From an uncultured Pseudomonadota bacterium (lineage in GTDB: Bacteria > Myxococcota_A > UBA9160 > PR03): a stretch of DNA of 48,313 bases. Below are positions 16,456 through 25,941 of the stretch, one piece after another; positions within the stretch are counted from its first letter, which is position 1; each line of letters starts with the position of its first letter. The notes beneath the pieces were generated by a model. The model saw only the letters and a program-made list of their open reading frames with translations, was not told the origin of the DNA and searched no databases. The DNA lies in contig CAADGG010000054.1 of the NCBI GenBank assembly GCA_900696485.1, forward strand, positions 1 to 48,313, given 5' to 3'. A program made the translations under genes and the position numbers.

Positions 16456-18540
16456 TTGCCTGGTTCGCACCGGCTCTCGCCGGATCCGCCGCTGCGTTGG
16501 CCGCCGGGTCTCCCGCCCGAAGATCGCGAGACGGCGCCGTTCACCGGCCTGCGGCGCGCGCATTGGGAGGCGATCGCCGACGCCTTGCTGGCGGGCGTGC
16601 AGCGCTACGCGACGCCGCGCCGCGCGCTTCTGCACCTGCCGGGCGGCAGACCCAGCATGCACGGTGAGCGATCGGATGGGCTCGAGGGCTACGCCCGCAG
16701 CTTCCTGCTCGCGGCATTCCGGCTGGCCGGCGCCGCCGGCGACGCGCCGGGCGATCTGGTGTCCCGCTACGTCGAGGGTCTCGCCGCCGGCACCGAGCCG
16801 GGACATGCCGAGTCGTGGCCGGCCATCGGTCCGATGTCACAGCCGATGGTCGAAGCCGCATCGATCGCGATCGCGCTGCACGAGACGCGGGCCTGGCTCT
16901 GGGACGTGCTGCCGGATGCCGTCCGCCAGCGCGCGGTCGATTGGCTCGGCGGCAGCGTCGGGCAGCGGCACGCGCCGAACAACTGGCTGCTGTTCCAGGT
17001 CGTCGTGAACGAGTTCCTCGCGTCCGTCGGCGCGCCGCATCGCCCCGACGAGATCGAGCGCAATCTCGATCTGATCGAGTCGATGGCGCGCCGCGATGGC
17101 TGGTTCCAGGACGGCCCGGGTCGCTCCTACGATCACTACGTCGGCTGGGCCATGCACGTCTATCCGGTCCTGTGGGCGCGGATCGGCGGCGCCGTGCGGG
17201 ATCCCGCTCGCTGCGCACGCTTTGCGGATCGGACGCGGCGCTTCCTTGCGGACTTCGTCCATCTGTTCGGAGCCGACGGCGCACCGCTGCACCAGGGACG
17301 CTCATTGGTGTACCGATTCGCCGCGGCCGCCGCGCCGTGGGCCGGCACGCTCGCCGGCGCCACGCCGCTCGCGCCGGGTGAGACACGCCGGCTCGCCAGC
17401 GGCGCGCTGCGCTACTTCCTCGCCCGCGGCGCGGTCCGGGACGACGTGCTGACGCTCGGCTGGCACGGCGAGTTCCTGCCGATGGCGCAGCCCTATTCCG
17501 GGCCGGCCTCGCCGTACTGGGCCAGCAAGGCGTTCCTCGGCCTGCTGCTGCCGCCGAGCCACCCGGTGTGGACGGAATCGGAAGTGCCGCTGCCGGTCGA
17601 ACGCGGCGACTTCGTCCGCGCGCTCGCCGAGCCGGCGTGGCTGGCGATCGGCACGCGGGCCGACGGCATCGTGCGCGTCTGCAATCACGGCAGTGATCAC
17701 TTCCCGCGCTTTCCGTGGGCGACGGCGGGCGAAGCCGATCCGCTCCCGGACGACGCGCACTACCGCAAGCTCGGCTACTCGACGGCGACCGCGCCGTCGA
17801 TCGGCGCCGACGCCGATCGCCGCGACGCCGCCGCGCAGGTGGCGCTGGTCGGTCCGGACGGGGCGCGCTCGCGACGCGCCCGGATCCATCCGATCGCTGC
17901 GCGGGACCGCTTTGCGGCGTCGTGTTTCTTCCCGGGCGAGACGGCCGTCGTGCAGGGAAACGCGTTTCCGGTCTGGCTCGAGCGCGTGGAGACGGTGTCG
18001 ATCGCTCGCGGCGCCGCCGAGATCCGCGTGCACCACGCGGCGAGCTTCGGCACGCGCTGGCTGCACGATGGCGGCTTTGCCATCGCCGACGACGGCGGGC
18101 GGCCGGTCGTCGAACACGGCCTTGGTTGGACCGTCGTCCGGCGCCGCGACGGGCTCACGTCGGCGGCGATCGGGCTGCATGGGTTCGCGCGCTCGCACGC
18201 GGACGGGTTCGTGTCGCAGAATGCGTTCGGCCGGGAGGCCGCGGCTCCCGTCTTGGTGTCGGCGGGTCCGATCGCCGCCGAGGCCGTATTCGTTGCGCTG
18301 CACGTGCTGACGCGGGCGTCGGACTTCGATCCGGAGGCCTGGCGGCGCGAGATCGTCGACGTCGCAGTCGAGCGTCGCTGCGTCCGGATCACGTGCGCGG
18401 ACGGCGAGCAGTTCTTCGTCCAACTGGTCGCGGCGGATCCGGTGGCGCTCGAGCTCGGCGGAGACGTGGTCGAGGGTCCGGTGCGCTTCGCCCGCAGATC
18501 CGCCGACGGCACGCGCTTCGTCTGGCGCGAGGAGGGATGA
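16456..18540 (+). CDS. DUF2264 family protein (putative polysaccharide or glycoside-acting enzyme)
   Basis: 694 residues. The N-terminal two thirds match DUF2264: GLEGYARSFLL, NNWLLFQVVVNEFL near residue 175, GWFQDGPGRSYDHYVGW near 214, and SPYWASKAFLGLLLPP near 351. This is an alpha/alpha-toroid pattern like heparinase and unsaturated glycuronyl hydrolases. The C-terminal part is a predicted beta-rich domain. No signal peptide is evident. Start: a TTG at 16456 with GGAG at the right distance; no in-frame ATG or GTG upstream is better placed. Its stop overlaps the ATG of the next gene (ATGA). Activity is inferred from fold and the neighbouring catabolic genes. Confidence 0.82.
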   Translation: MPGSHRLSPDPPLRWPPGLPPEDRETAPFTGLRRAHWEAIADALLAGVQRYATPRRALLHLPGGRPSMHGERSDGLEGYARSFLLAAFRLAGAAGDAPGDLVSRYVEGLAAGTEPGHAESWPAIGPMSQPMVEAASIAIALHETRAWLWDVLPDAVRQRAVDWLGGSVGQRHAPNNWLLFQVVVNEFLASVGAPHRPDEIERNLDLIESMARRDGWFQDGPGRSYDHYVGWAMHVYPVLWARIGGAVRDPARCARFADRTRRFLADFVHLFGADGAPLHQGRSLVYRFAAAAAPWAGTLAGATPLAPGETRRLASGALRYFLARGAVRDDVLTLGWHGEFLPMAQPYSGPASPYWASKAFLGLLLPPSHPVWTESEVPLPVERGDFVRALAEPAWLAIGTRADGIVRVCNHGSDHFPRFPWATAGEADPLPDDAHYRKLGYSTATAPSIGADADRRDAAAQVALVGPDGARSRRARIHPIAARDRFAASCFFPGETAVVQGNAFPVWLERVETVSIARGAAEIRVHHAASFGTRWLHDGGFAIADDGGRPVVEHGLGWTVVRRRDGLTSAAIGLHGFARSHADGFVSQNAFGREAAAPVLVSAGPIAAEAVFVALHVLTRASDFDPEAWRREIVDVAVERRCVRITCADGEQFFVQLVAADPVALELGGDVVEGPVRFARRSADGTRFVWREEG

Positions 18541-20591
18541 ACGTGACCGCCGACCCGCTCGGCCATCCGCTCGTGGCCTACGAGCTGCCACCGATCGGCC
18601 CGGCGCCGGCGGGCATCCCGCGCGGCGGCCCGGACGATGCGCATGCCGAGATCGTCGTCGGCGGCGACGCCGATGCGCGACGGGAGGCCTTCCTCGCGCA
18701 CGTGCGCGCAAGCCCGCCGCCCGCCCATCTGGCCGCGGTGTTCCACGAAGTCGCGCGGCTGGCCACCGGCGGCCCCGTGCACGTCGGGGTCTTCGACGCC
18801 GCGCTCGCCTACGTGGATGCGCGGCTCGACTGCGCGGACTTCGTGCTGCACGGCGTGCTGCGGCTGCTGCTCCAGTTCGGCGACGATCCGCGCGTTCCGC
18901 AAGACCTGCGCGAGCGCGCCGAGCACAGCCTCGTCGCGTTCAAGTACGGTCCCGACGAGCTCGCCGACGGCCGGCCCGACTCGCTGTGCACGTGGACGGA
19001 GAACCACCAGATCCTGTTCGCCGCGGCGGCGCTGCTGGCCGGCGAGCGGCATCCCGACGCGCGGTTCCCCGCGTCGGGTCGCAGCGGCCGCGAGCAGGCG
19101 GCGATCGCGCGGCGGCGGATCGACCGCTGGCTCACGATGCGCTTCCGGACCGGCTTCAGCGAGTGGCTGTCGAACTTCTACTACGACGAGGATCTGGTGG
19201 CGCTGCTCGCGCTCGCGGACTTCGCCAGCGATCCGGAGCTGCGCACGCGCGCCGCGATGGTCGCCGATCTCGTGCTGCTCGACCTCGCGCTCCATCACTT
19301 CCGCGGGGTCTTCGCGTCGACGCACGGCCGCAGCTACGAGCGCGGTAAGAAGTGGGCTGCCGAGGAGAGCACGACCGACACGGCCAAGCTCGTCTTCGGC
19401 GTCGGCCGCTTCGCGCGCAGCGAGAACATGAGCGCGCCGTGCCTCGCCCTCTCGCCGCGCTACCGGGCGCCGGCGGTCCTCGCGGCGATCGCGGCGGACA
19501 CCGATCGCGCCGAGACGATCGTCCGCCAGCGGATGGGCATCCGCCTCGACGAGCTGGCGCGCTGGGGCCTCGATCCCGGCCGCGACGAGGATCTCTTCGA
19601 GCTGCTGACCCTCGAGGCGTACCTGCACCCGCGCACGATCGATGGCTTCGTCCGGCTGCTCGGTCGCTTCCGGTGGTGGGACAACGAGTTCTTCGCACCG
19701 CTCGGCGCGCAGCGCCGGTTGCTGCGCGTGCTGCAGCGGCTGCGCCTGCTGCCGCTGCTCGCGCGCGCCTTCGAGTGGGATGTGACGCGCAACCTGCGCC
19801 CGGAGGTGAACCTCGTCACGTACCGCACGCCGGACTACCAGCTCAGCTCGGCGCTCGACTGGCGGCCCGGCATGGGCGGCGATCAGCAGCACCTGTGGCA
19901 GGCGACGCTCGGGCCCGACGCGGTCTGCTTCACGACGCATCCGGGGCCGCGCCGCGCGCGCTCGCCGGGCTGGTGGACGGGGTCGGCGACGCTGCCGCGC
20001 GTCGGCCAGGTCGCGAACGTCGTGATCGCGCGGTATCGGATCCGGGCGCGGCCGGCGCTGTACGTCGCCAACCGCAAGCGCGGGACCCACGCGTGGCTGC
20101 CGCGCGACCACTTCGACGAGGTCCGCGAACAGGCCGGCTGGGTCTTCGCGCGGCGCGCCGACGGCTACCTGGCCCTGCGCTCGCAGCAGCCGATGCGCTG
20201 GAACGACGCGCCGGACGCCGGCGAGGACCAGGCGCGAGAGCTCTGGGCGGACGGTGCGGAGAATACATGGATTTGTGAGCTGGGGCGGAGGGTTGACGAT
20301 GGATCCTTCGAGCAGTTCCTGGCCCGAGTGGCCGCGGCGCCGCTCGAGTTCCGCGACGGCCGCGTTCGGTACCGCTCGCCGTCGCAGGGCTTGATCGAGT
20401 TCGGCTGGCGCGGCGCGCTGCGCCACGAGGGCCGCGCGGTGCCGCTGCGCGATTTCCCGCGCTACGAGACGCCGTGGGGCGGTGCCGCGTTCCCGATGGA
20501 CGCGCTGGAGCTGCGCTGCGGGGCGGAACGCCTTCGGCTCGACTGGGCGCGCGGCACGCGCGACGAGCACGGCGCCGCGCGCCGCGGCTGA
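18537..20591 (+). CDS. Unrecognised 684-residue protein coupled to DUF2264, likely toroid plus beta domain
   Basis: I cannot assign a family. The first two thirds look all-helical with aromatic-rich loops (WTENHQILFAAAALL, EWLSNFYYDEDLVALL, KKWAAEESTTDTAK) that resemble alpha/alpha-toroid glycan-active proteins. The last third (from about residue 430: NLVTYRTPDYQLSSAL, DQQHLWQATLG) appears beta-rich. No secretion signal is seen. It starts with ATG at 18537, overlapping the DUF2264 stop, and ends before a 78-base gap to ppk. The translational coupling and shared fold impression suggest that it works on the same substrate as the DUF2264 protein. Confidence 0.72.
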   Translation: MNVTADPLGHPLVAYELPPIGPAPAGIPRGGPDDAHAEIVVGGDADARREAFLAHVRASPPPAHLAAVFHEVARLATGGPVHVGVFDAALAYVDARLDCADFVLHGVLRLLLQFGDDPRVPQDLRERAEHSLVAFKYGPDELADGRPDSLCTWTENHQILFAAAALLAGERHPDARFPASGRSGREQAAIARRRIDRWLTMRFRTGFSEWLSNFYYDEDLVALLALADFASDPELRTRAAMVADLVLLDLALHHFRGVFASTHGRSYERGKKWAAEESTTDTAKLVFGVGRFARSENMSAPCLALSPRYRAPAVLAAIAADTDRAETIVRQRMGIRLDELARWGLDPGRDEDLFELLTLEAYLHPRTIDGFVRLLGRFRWWDNEFFAPLGAQRRLLRVLQRLRLLPLLARAFEWDVTRNLRPEVNLVTYRTPDYQLSSALDWRPGMGGDQQHLWQATLGPDAVCFTTHPGPRRARSPGWWTGSATLPRVGQVANVVIARYRIRARPALYVANRKRGTHAWLPRDHFDEVREQAGWVFARRADGYLALRSQQPMRWNDAPDAGEDQARELWADGAENTWICELGRRVDDGSFEQFLARVAAAPLEFRDGRVRYRSPSQGLIEFGWRGALRHEGRAVPLRDFPRYETPWGGAAFPMDALELRCGAERLRLDWARGTRDEHGAARRG

Positions 20592-20669
20592 GGCGGCCCG
20601 TCGCCGGCCGGCTGCCCCCGGATCCGGATCTCGCTTGGCTCGCGGGGGTCTTTGGCCGATCCTAGGGCC

Positions 20670-22733
20670 ATGTCCGAAGAGCCTCGATCCCGCCCCGAGT
20701 GGTTCATCAACCGCGAGCTGTCCTGGCTCGCCTTCAACCGGCGCGTGCTCGAGGAGGCCCAGGACCCCAGGAATCCGCTGCTCGAGCGCGTGAAGTTCCT
20801 GGCGATCTTCGACTCGAACCTGGTCGAGTTCTACGAGGTCCGCGTGGCGGGCCTGCGCCAGCAAGCCGAGGCGGGCATTGCCACGCGCGGACCCGACGGC
20901 ATGACCGCTGCCGACCAGCTCGACGTGATCGAGCCGGCGGTGCGGGAGCTGGTCGCCGAGTTCTACACGTGCTGGAACGAAGCGCTCCGCCCGGCGCTCG
21001 AGAAGGAGGGCATCGTCGTCACGAAGCCCGAGCAGCTCGGCGCCGAGCAGCAGCGCTGGCTGCGCGAGCATTTCCAGCGCGAGATCTTCCCGGTGCTGAC
21101 GCCGATCGCCGTCGATCCGGCCCATCCGTTCCCGTTCGTCGGCAGCGGCAATCTCAACATCGCCGCGCTGCTCGACGCCGACGATCCGGAAGAGCCGTCG
21201 CGGCTGGCCGTGGTGCAGGTGCCGCGTGTGCTTCCTCGCGTGTTCCGGGTGCCGACCGAGGGCCGCGGCCGCACCTACGTCTTCCTCGCCGATACGATCC
21301 GCTGGCAGCTACCGGAGCTCTTCGCCGGCGCGACGATCCTCGATCACACCGCCTTCCGCGTGGTGCGCAACAGCAACCTGTACGTCGACGAAGAGGAAGT
21401 CGAGAACCTGCTGACTGCGATCGAGCAGGAGCTGCGCAAGCGCCGGCGCGGCGATCCGGTCCGGCTCGAGCTGCGCGCGCCGGTCGGTGAACGGCTACGG
21501 CAGGAGCTGCTCGAGGTCTTCGAACTCGAGGCCGGCGACGTCCACGACTGCGAGGGGCCGGTGAACCTCTCACGCTTGATGCAGCTCGTCGAACTCGAGA
21601 AGGAGGAGCGGTTGCTGGCACCGCCGTTCATCTCGCCGACGCATGTCGCGCTGCGCGATCCCGCCAAGCTGTTCCCTTCGATCCGCTCGGGGGATCTGCT
21701 GCTGCACCACCCGTTCGACTCCTTCGACAGCGTCGTCGAGTTCATCGAGCAGGCGGCGGAAGATCCGCGGGTGCTGGCGATCAAGCAGACGCTCTACCGG
21801 ACGAGCGAGGACTCCTCGATCGCGCGGGCGCTGCTGGCCGCGGCCGAGCGCGGTAAGCACGTGACGGCCGTCGTCGAGCTGAAGGCGCGCTTCGACGAGG
21901 AGAAGAACATCCGCTGGGCGCGGCGCATGGAGGAGGCCGGCGTCCAGATCGTGTATGGCCTGGTGGGGCTCAAGACGCACTGCAAGCTGCTGCTGGTGGT
22001 GCGCCGCGAAGAGGACGGCATCCGCCGCTACGCCCACATCGGCACCGGGAACTACAACCCGGCGACTGCGCGGCAGTACACCGATTTCGGACTTTTCACC
22101 GCGGATCCAGAAGTCACCGCCGAGGTCGCGAGCGTGTTCAACCTGCTCACCAGCCTGTCGAGTCGGGAGCGCTGGAACCATTTGCTGGTGGCGCCGTTCA
22201 CGCTGCGCTCGGGGCTGCTCGAGCGGATCCGTCGCGAAGCGGCCCATGCGCGGGCCGGGCGGCCGGCGTCGATCTTCGGCAAGCTGAACGCGATCCAGGA
22301 TCAGGAAGTGATCCTGGCCCTGTACGACGCGTCGCGCGCCGGCGTCGAGATCGACCTGATCGTGCGTGGCATCTGTTGCCTGCGGCCCGGTGTGCCCGGC
22401 CTGTCGGAGAACATCCGGGTCCGCTCGATCGTCGACCGATTCCTCGAGCACACCCGGGTCGTGCGCTTCGAGAACGACGGCCAGCCGGAGCTGTGGATCG
22501 GCAGTGCGGACTGGATGCCGCGCAATCTCTCGGGTCGTGTCGAGGTGCTGTGTCGGGTGCGGGCGCCGGCGGTGATCCAGCGCCTCGAGGAAGTGCTCGA
22601 TGTGTACCGGCGTGACGACGTGAAGGCGCGCGAGCTGATGCCGGACGGTCAGTATCGGCTCGGGGACGGCACGCGGGGCGTCCGCGCGCAGGAGTGGCTC
22701 ATCCAGCGCGCGAATCAGAGCCTTCCGGTCTGA
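20670..22733 (+). CDS. ppk1: Polyphosphate kinase 1
   Basis: 687 residues, the normal length. N-terminal domain with WFINRELSWLAFNRRVLEEA; head domain; and the two catalytic phospholipase-D-like domains. The autophosphorylated histidine is in VGLKTHCKLLLV, followed by YAHIGTGNYNP, and the second histidine region is RFLEHTRVVRFEN. It reversibly transfers the gamma phosphate of ATP to polyphosphate. The ATG at 20670 has only a weak upstream TAGGG. Its last 35 bases overlap the 3' end of the convergent MFS gene. Confidence 0.95.
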   Translation: MSEEPRSRPEWFINRELSWLAFNRRVLEEAQDPRNPLLERVKFLAIFDSNLVEFYEVRVAGLRQQAEAGIATRGPDGMTAADQLDVIEPAVRELVAEFYTCWNEALRPALEKEGIVVTKPEQLGAEQQRWLREHFQREIFPVLTPIAVDPAHPFPFVGSGNLNIAALLDADDPEEPSRLAVVQVPRVLPRVFRVPTEGRGRTYVFLADTIRWQLPELFAGATILDHTAFRVVRNSNLYVDEEEVENLLTAIEQELRKRRRGDPVRLELRAPVGERLRQELLEVFELEAGDVHDCEGPVNLSRLMQLVELEKEERLLAPPFISPTHVALRDPAKLFPSIRSGDLLLHHPFDSFDSVVEFIEQAAEDPRVLAIKQTLYRTSEDSSIARALLAAAERGKHVTAVVELKARFDEEKNIRWARRMEEAGVQIVYGLVGLKTHCKLLLVVRREEDGIRRYAHIGTGNYNPATARQYTDFGLFTADPEVTAEVASVFNLLTSLSSRERWNHLLVAPFTLRSGLLERIRREAAHARAGRPASIFGKLNAIQDQEVILALYDASRAGVEIDLIVRGICCLRPGVPGLSENIRVRSIVDRFLEHTRVVRFENDGQPELWIGSADWMPRNLSGRVEVLCRVRAPAVIQRLEEVLDVYRRDDVKARELMPDGQYRLGDGTRGVRAQEWLIQRANQSLPV

Positions 22734-24156
22734 GCGCCGCGGAGCGCGCCGCCCGCTGGACGGCAACCCGATCGGCGAGCGTCGTCCGGATCTCGTGATG
22801 ACGTGCGCGCGTCAGCGGATAGCCGCGCGCGAACCAGATCGCCCAGAACAGGAAGAAGGGCGGCGCGCACGCCGTCATCCAGCGGATCGCCTGCCGCGCG
22901 GTCTCGCTCTGGGTCGCGCCCTGCTCGTAGCCGAACAGATCGAGGATGCCCATCACGAGGAAGACGCCGAGCCCGCCGCCGAGTTTGCGCAGGAACGTGA
23001 ACATGCCGTTGTAGAGTCCTTCGCGCCGCTCACCGCTCTCGGCCTCGTCCTCGTCGATCACCTCTCCGACCATCGACCACGGCATCAGGTCCACCACGGC
23101 GAAGCCGAAGCCGATCACCGGGACGTAGGCGAAGAGCAGCCAGCGCGGCCAATCCGGCTGGACGAACACGAGGCCGAGCGTGAGCGCCATCCACCAGATC
23201 GAGCCGGCGACGAACACTGCTGACTTGTCGCGCCCACGTGCGATGCGCAGCCAGACGGGCAGGGCGACCACCACGGCGCCGAGGAAGAGCAGCATCACCA
23301 GCTCGAAATCGCCCGAGCGGCCGAGCCAGTAGCTGACGTACAGGATCAACAGCGCCGCCGCGAGATCCATCGCGATACGGCCCATGATGTAGAGCCAGAC
23401 CAGGCGCATGAAGCTGCCGTGTCGGAAGGTGTAGACGATGGAGGCGAAGAAGCCGGTCTCGGAGGGCTGCTCATGGAGCTCGGGACGCTCGAACGTGGCG
23501 CGATATACGCCGAGCCATGGCAGCGCGAGCGCGATCCCGTAGACGATGCCGGCGGCCGCGAAGCCCGGCGCCCCGCCGCCGAATGCTTCTGCGACGGGCC
23601 GGATCGCGACGGCGGCGAAGATGCCGAGCGTCGATCCCACCGTGCGCCAGGTGTTGAGTGAGGTCCGCGCATCGTAGTCGAGTGCCATCTCGGGGAGCAG
23701 CGCCAGATACGGAACGGACAGGACCGTCATCGACGTCGTCATCAGGCAGTAGGCGGTGGTGTAGAACGCGAAGCGCGCCGCTTCGGATGCGAACGGCGCC
23801 GGGGCCCACATCAGCGCGAACGAGAGCCCGAAGGGCACGGCGCCGATCAGGAACCACGGGCGCCGGCGGCCGGCACGCAGGCGCGTGCGGTCCGAGATCC
23901 GGCCCATCAGCGGATCCGTGAAGGCGTCGAGCACGCGGCCGATCAGCGGGATCAGCCCGGCCAGCAGCGGACGCAGATCGGCGATCTGCACCAGGAAGTA
24001 CGTCGCGTAGACCAGCGACAGCGCCGACAGCGCCGTGTTGACGGTGAGGTCGCCCGACGCGTAGGTGGCCTTGCCGGCCCGGCTGAGCGTGCGGGCGACG
24101 CCGTGGCGCGCGGCGGGATCCGCAGCGTCCGGACGCGCCGGAGTCCCGTCACTCAA
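22699..24156 (-). CDS. GPH/MelB-type major facilitator transporter
   Basis: 485 residues with about twelve hydrophobic segments. Signature blocks of the glycoside-pentoside-hexuronide family are present: DAFTDPLMGRISDRTR near residue 70, GRRRPWFLIGA, LPEMALDYDARTSLNTWR, and DLMPWSMVGEVIDEDE in the second half. It should import a sugar or related compound with a cation. The start is a TTG overlapping the TGA of the exonuclease gene (TTGA), giving an unusual but coupled start. The 3' end runs 35 bases into the convergent ppk gene. Confidence 0.86.
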   Translation of the reverse strand: MSDGTPARPDAADPAARHGVARTLSRAGKATYASGDLTVNTALSALSLVYATYFLVQIADLRPLLAGLIPLIGRVLDAFTDPLMGRISDRTRLRAGRRRPWFLIGAVPFGLSFALMWAPAPFASEAARFAFYTTAYCLMTTSMTVLSVPYLALLPEMALDYDARTSLNTWRTVGSTLGIFAAVAIRPVAEAFGGGAPGFAAAGIVYGIALALPWLGVYRATFERPELHEQPSETGFFASIVYTFRHGSFMRLVWLYIMGRIAMDLAAALLILYVSYWLGRSGDFELVMLLFLGAVVVALPVWLRIARGRDKSAVFVAGSIWWMALTLGLVFVQPDWPRWLLFAYVPVIGFGFAVVDLMPWSMVGEVIDEDEAESGERREGLYNGMFTFLRKLGGGLGVFLVMGILDLFGYEQGATQSETARQAIRWMTACAPPFFLFWAIWFARGYPLTRARHHEIRTTLADRVAVQRAARSAALRPEGSDSRAG

Positions 24157-24953
24157 CGGAGCACCGCGCGGTCGAGCTCGACGCCGATCGGACAATGATC
24201 CGAACCCATGACATCGGGCTGGTGGAAGGCGCCGCGTACGAAGCGCATCGCTGCGGGGGACGCGAGCACGGCGTCGATCCGCCAGCCGACATTGCGCGCC
24301 CGCGCGCCGAGCCGCTGGCTCCACCACGTGAAATGACCGGCGCCCGGCTCGAAGGCGCGGAAGCAGTCGACCCAGCCGGCGCGGAGCCAGCGGTCGAGCT
24401 CGGCGCGCTCTTCGGGCAGGAAGCCGCTGGTTCGGACGTTCTCGCGCGGCCGGGCCAGATCGATCTCGCGATGCGCGGTGTTGAGATCCCCCATGACCAG
24501 CACGCGCAGACCCGCACGCCGGAGCTTTTCGACACGTTCGAAGACGGCGCGGTAGAAGGCGAGCTTGTACGGCACCCGGGAGTTGTCTCGCAGCGTGCCA
24601 CTGCCCTTCGGGAAGTAGCCGTTTGCGATCACCAGCCGGCCGAAGCGCGCGAGCACGAAGCGACCCTCGACATCGAAGCGCGGCCGGCCGAGCCCCGTCT
24701 CGATGCGATCCGGTTCGCAGCGGCTGTACAGCGCGACGCCGCTGTAGCCGCGGCGCTCGGCTGGAACCCAGGTGGCCCGATACCGGCGTGGCGCCCGCAG
24801 CGGGCCCGGGAGTTCCTCGGGCAGCGCGCGGACCTCCTGCAGCCCGACCACGTCGGCCCGGGCGCGGCGCAGCCAGTCTCCGAAGCCCTTGCGGGCGCAG
24901 GCCCGGAGCCCGTTTACGTTCCACGAGAGCACGCGCAACGGCGCGTCGCTCAC
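24153..24953 (-). CDS. xth: Exodeoxyribonuclease III / AP endonuclease
   Basis: 266 residues. EEP-family nuclease with LSWNVNGLRA at the N-terminus, the metal-binding Glu in GLQEVRAL, the Tyr region KLAFYRAVF, the catalytic VMGDLNTAH, and the terminal GSDHCPIGVEL with the essential His. It repairs abasic sites and degrades DNA 3' ends. The start is GTG at 24953, overlapping the TGA of the zinc-ribbon gene as GTGA. It lies third in a coupled run of four genes from the Nudix gene to the MFS gene, which links DNA and nucleotide repair functions. Confidence 0.92.
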   Translation of the reverse strand: MSDAPLRVLSWNVNGLRACARKGFGDWLRRARADVVGLQEVRALPEELPGPLRAPRRYRATWVPAERRGYSGVALYSRCEPDRIETGLGRPRFDVEGRFVLARFGRLVIANGYFPKGSGTLRDNSRVPYKLAFYRAVFERVEKLRRAGLRVLVMGDLNTAHREIDLARPRENVRTSGFLPEERAELDRWLRAGWVDCFRAFEPGAGHFTWWSQRLGARARNVGWRIDAVLASPAAMRFVRGAFHQPDVMGSDHCPIGVELDRAVLR

Positions 24954-25279
24954 CCGGGCTCCTGGCACATCCGTAGCAAGCTGGCGCCGATCGCCAGTGC
25001 GATCCAGACCAGCGTGATGGCGATGCGGGCGCCGCGAGCCGTCTGGGATTCCGGCGCGGTCTCCTCGTCCGCTGCTTCGACTGGGGCAGGCCGCCTCGGC
25101 GACCGGCCGGTCGGAATGGAGGGCTGCGGGCGGCGCCCGAGGGTCGCCGCGCGTGCGTCGAAGATCTGTACGCCACCGCCGTGCGGTTCGGTCCGGCCGC
25201 CGCAATGGACACACACCTTGCGTTCCGGCGGATGCGTTACGCGGCAGCGCGGGCACCAGAGTTCGTGGGTCGTGGCCAT
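24950..25279 (-). CDS. Zinc-ribbon protein with C-terminal membrane anchor
   Basis: 109 residues. An N-terminal zinc ribbon (CPRC, 13 residues later CVHCG) is followed by a charged, proline-rich linker and one hydrophobic segment near residues 84-101 (ARIAITLVWIALAIGASLL). No named family. It begins six bases after the Nudix stop and overlaps the exonuclease start by GTGA. Its role in this unit is unknown; the ribbon could bind nucleic acid or serve as a protein contact at the membrane. Confidence 0.72.
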   Translation of the reverse strand: MATTHELWCPRCRVTHPPERKVCVHCGGRTEPHGGGVQIFDARAATLGRRPQPSIPTGRSPRRPAPVEAADEETAPESQTARGARIAITLVWIALAIGASLLRMCQEPG

Positions 25280-25285
25280 CTCCGC

Positions 25286-25867
25286 TCAATCCTCTGCGGC
25301 GCTGGCGAGCAGCGCTCGGGTCTTGCCGGCCATGCGCAGCAAGCTCTCGTCGACGCCCTCGGACTCGAGGTCGGCGAGCGGGAACCAGCGGACGGCGAAG
25401 GACTCGTCACTGGCGCGCGCGCTTGCGCCCGGGCTCGCGACGAGCAGGAAGCGCACGTCGTGGTGCTCGTGCGCCGGCTCTCCGGGCCGAGCCGGGATCC
25501 CGTGCACGTCGAGGTCGAAGGGGACCGGCTCGGCACGCTCTCCGTCCGCTCCGAAGAAGCGGAGATCGGCCAGGCCGGTTTCCTCCTGCGCCTCCCGTAG
25601 CGCGATCCGTGCCGGATCGGTTTCGCCGTCGGCGTGGCCGCCGGGCTGTAGCCAGCGATCGAACTTGCGGTGGTGGACGAGCAGCGTGGACCGGCAGTCG
25701 GACGAGAGCACGAAGGCCGACCCCGTCACGTGGCCGGGGAGCGCCGTGCGCTCGAAGCAATCGGTACGGGATGCGACCAGCGCGCGCATGCGCGTTACGC
25801 ACGCCGCTTCCTCGGGATGGCGCCGTTCGTAGCGCAGCAGCAGCTCGAGCAGAGGTTTGCGATGCAT
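25286..25867 (-). CDS. Nudix hydrolase
   Basis: 193 residues. The Nudix box is complete from about residue 76: GGHADGE, then REAQEETGL (G-x5-E-x7-REUxEExGU). An N-terminal helix (LLELLLRYERRHPEE) precedes it. These enzymes hydrolyse nucleoside diphosphates linked to another group; the substrate is unknown. It is the first gene of a coupled run followed by a zinc-ribbon protein, exonuclease III and a transporter. Hairpin copy 2 lies about 75 bases upstream, between it and clpP. Confidence 0.9.
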   Translation of the reverse strand: MHRKPLLELLLRYERRHPEEAACVTRMRALVASRTDCFERTALPGHVTGSAFVLSSDCRSTLLVHHRKFDRWLQPGGHADGETDPARIALREAQEETGLADLRFFGADGERAEPVPFDLDVHGIPARPGEPAHEHHDVRFLLVASPGASARASDESFAVRWFPLADLESEGVDESLLRMAGKTRALLASAAED

Positions 25868-25941
25868 GGAACCGGCCCCTCCCCTCTGGAAGCGAAGCCC
25901 CCGGATCGTAGCCTCCGCGGCGCCGCCCCGCTGCGCGCCGC

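Noticed and set aside
17775..21125. Very long open frame on the minus strand
   Set aside because: It is antisense to the DUF2264, unassigned and ppk genes, and its Arg/Ala/Gln-rich translation has no family features; such frames arise from high G+C.
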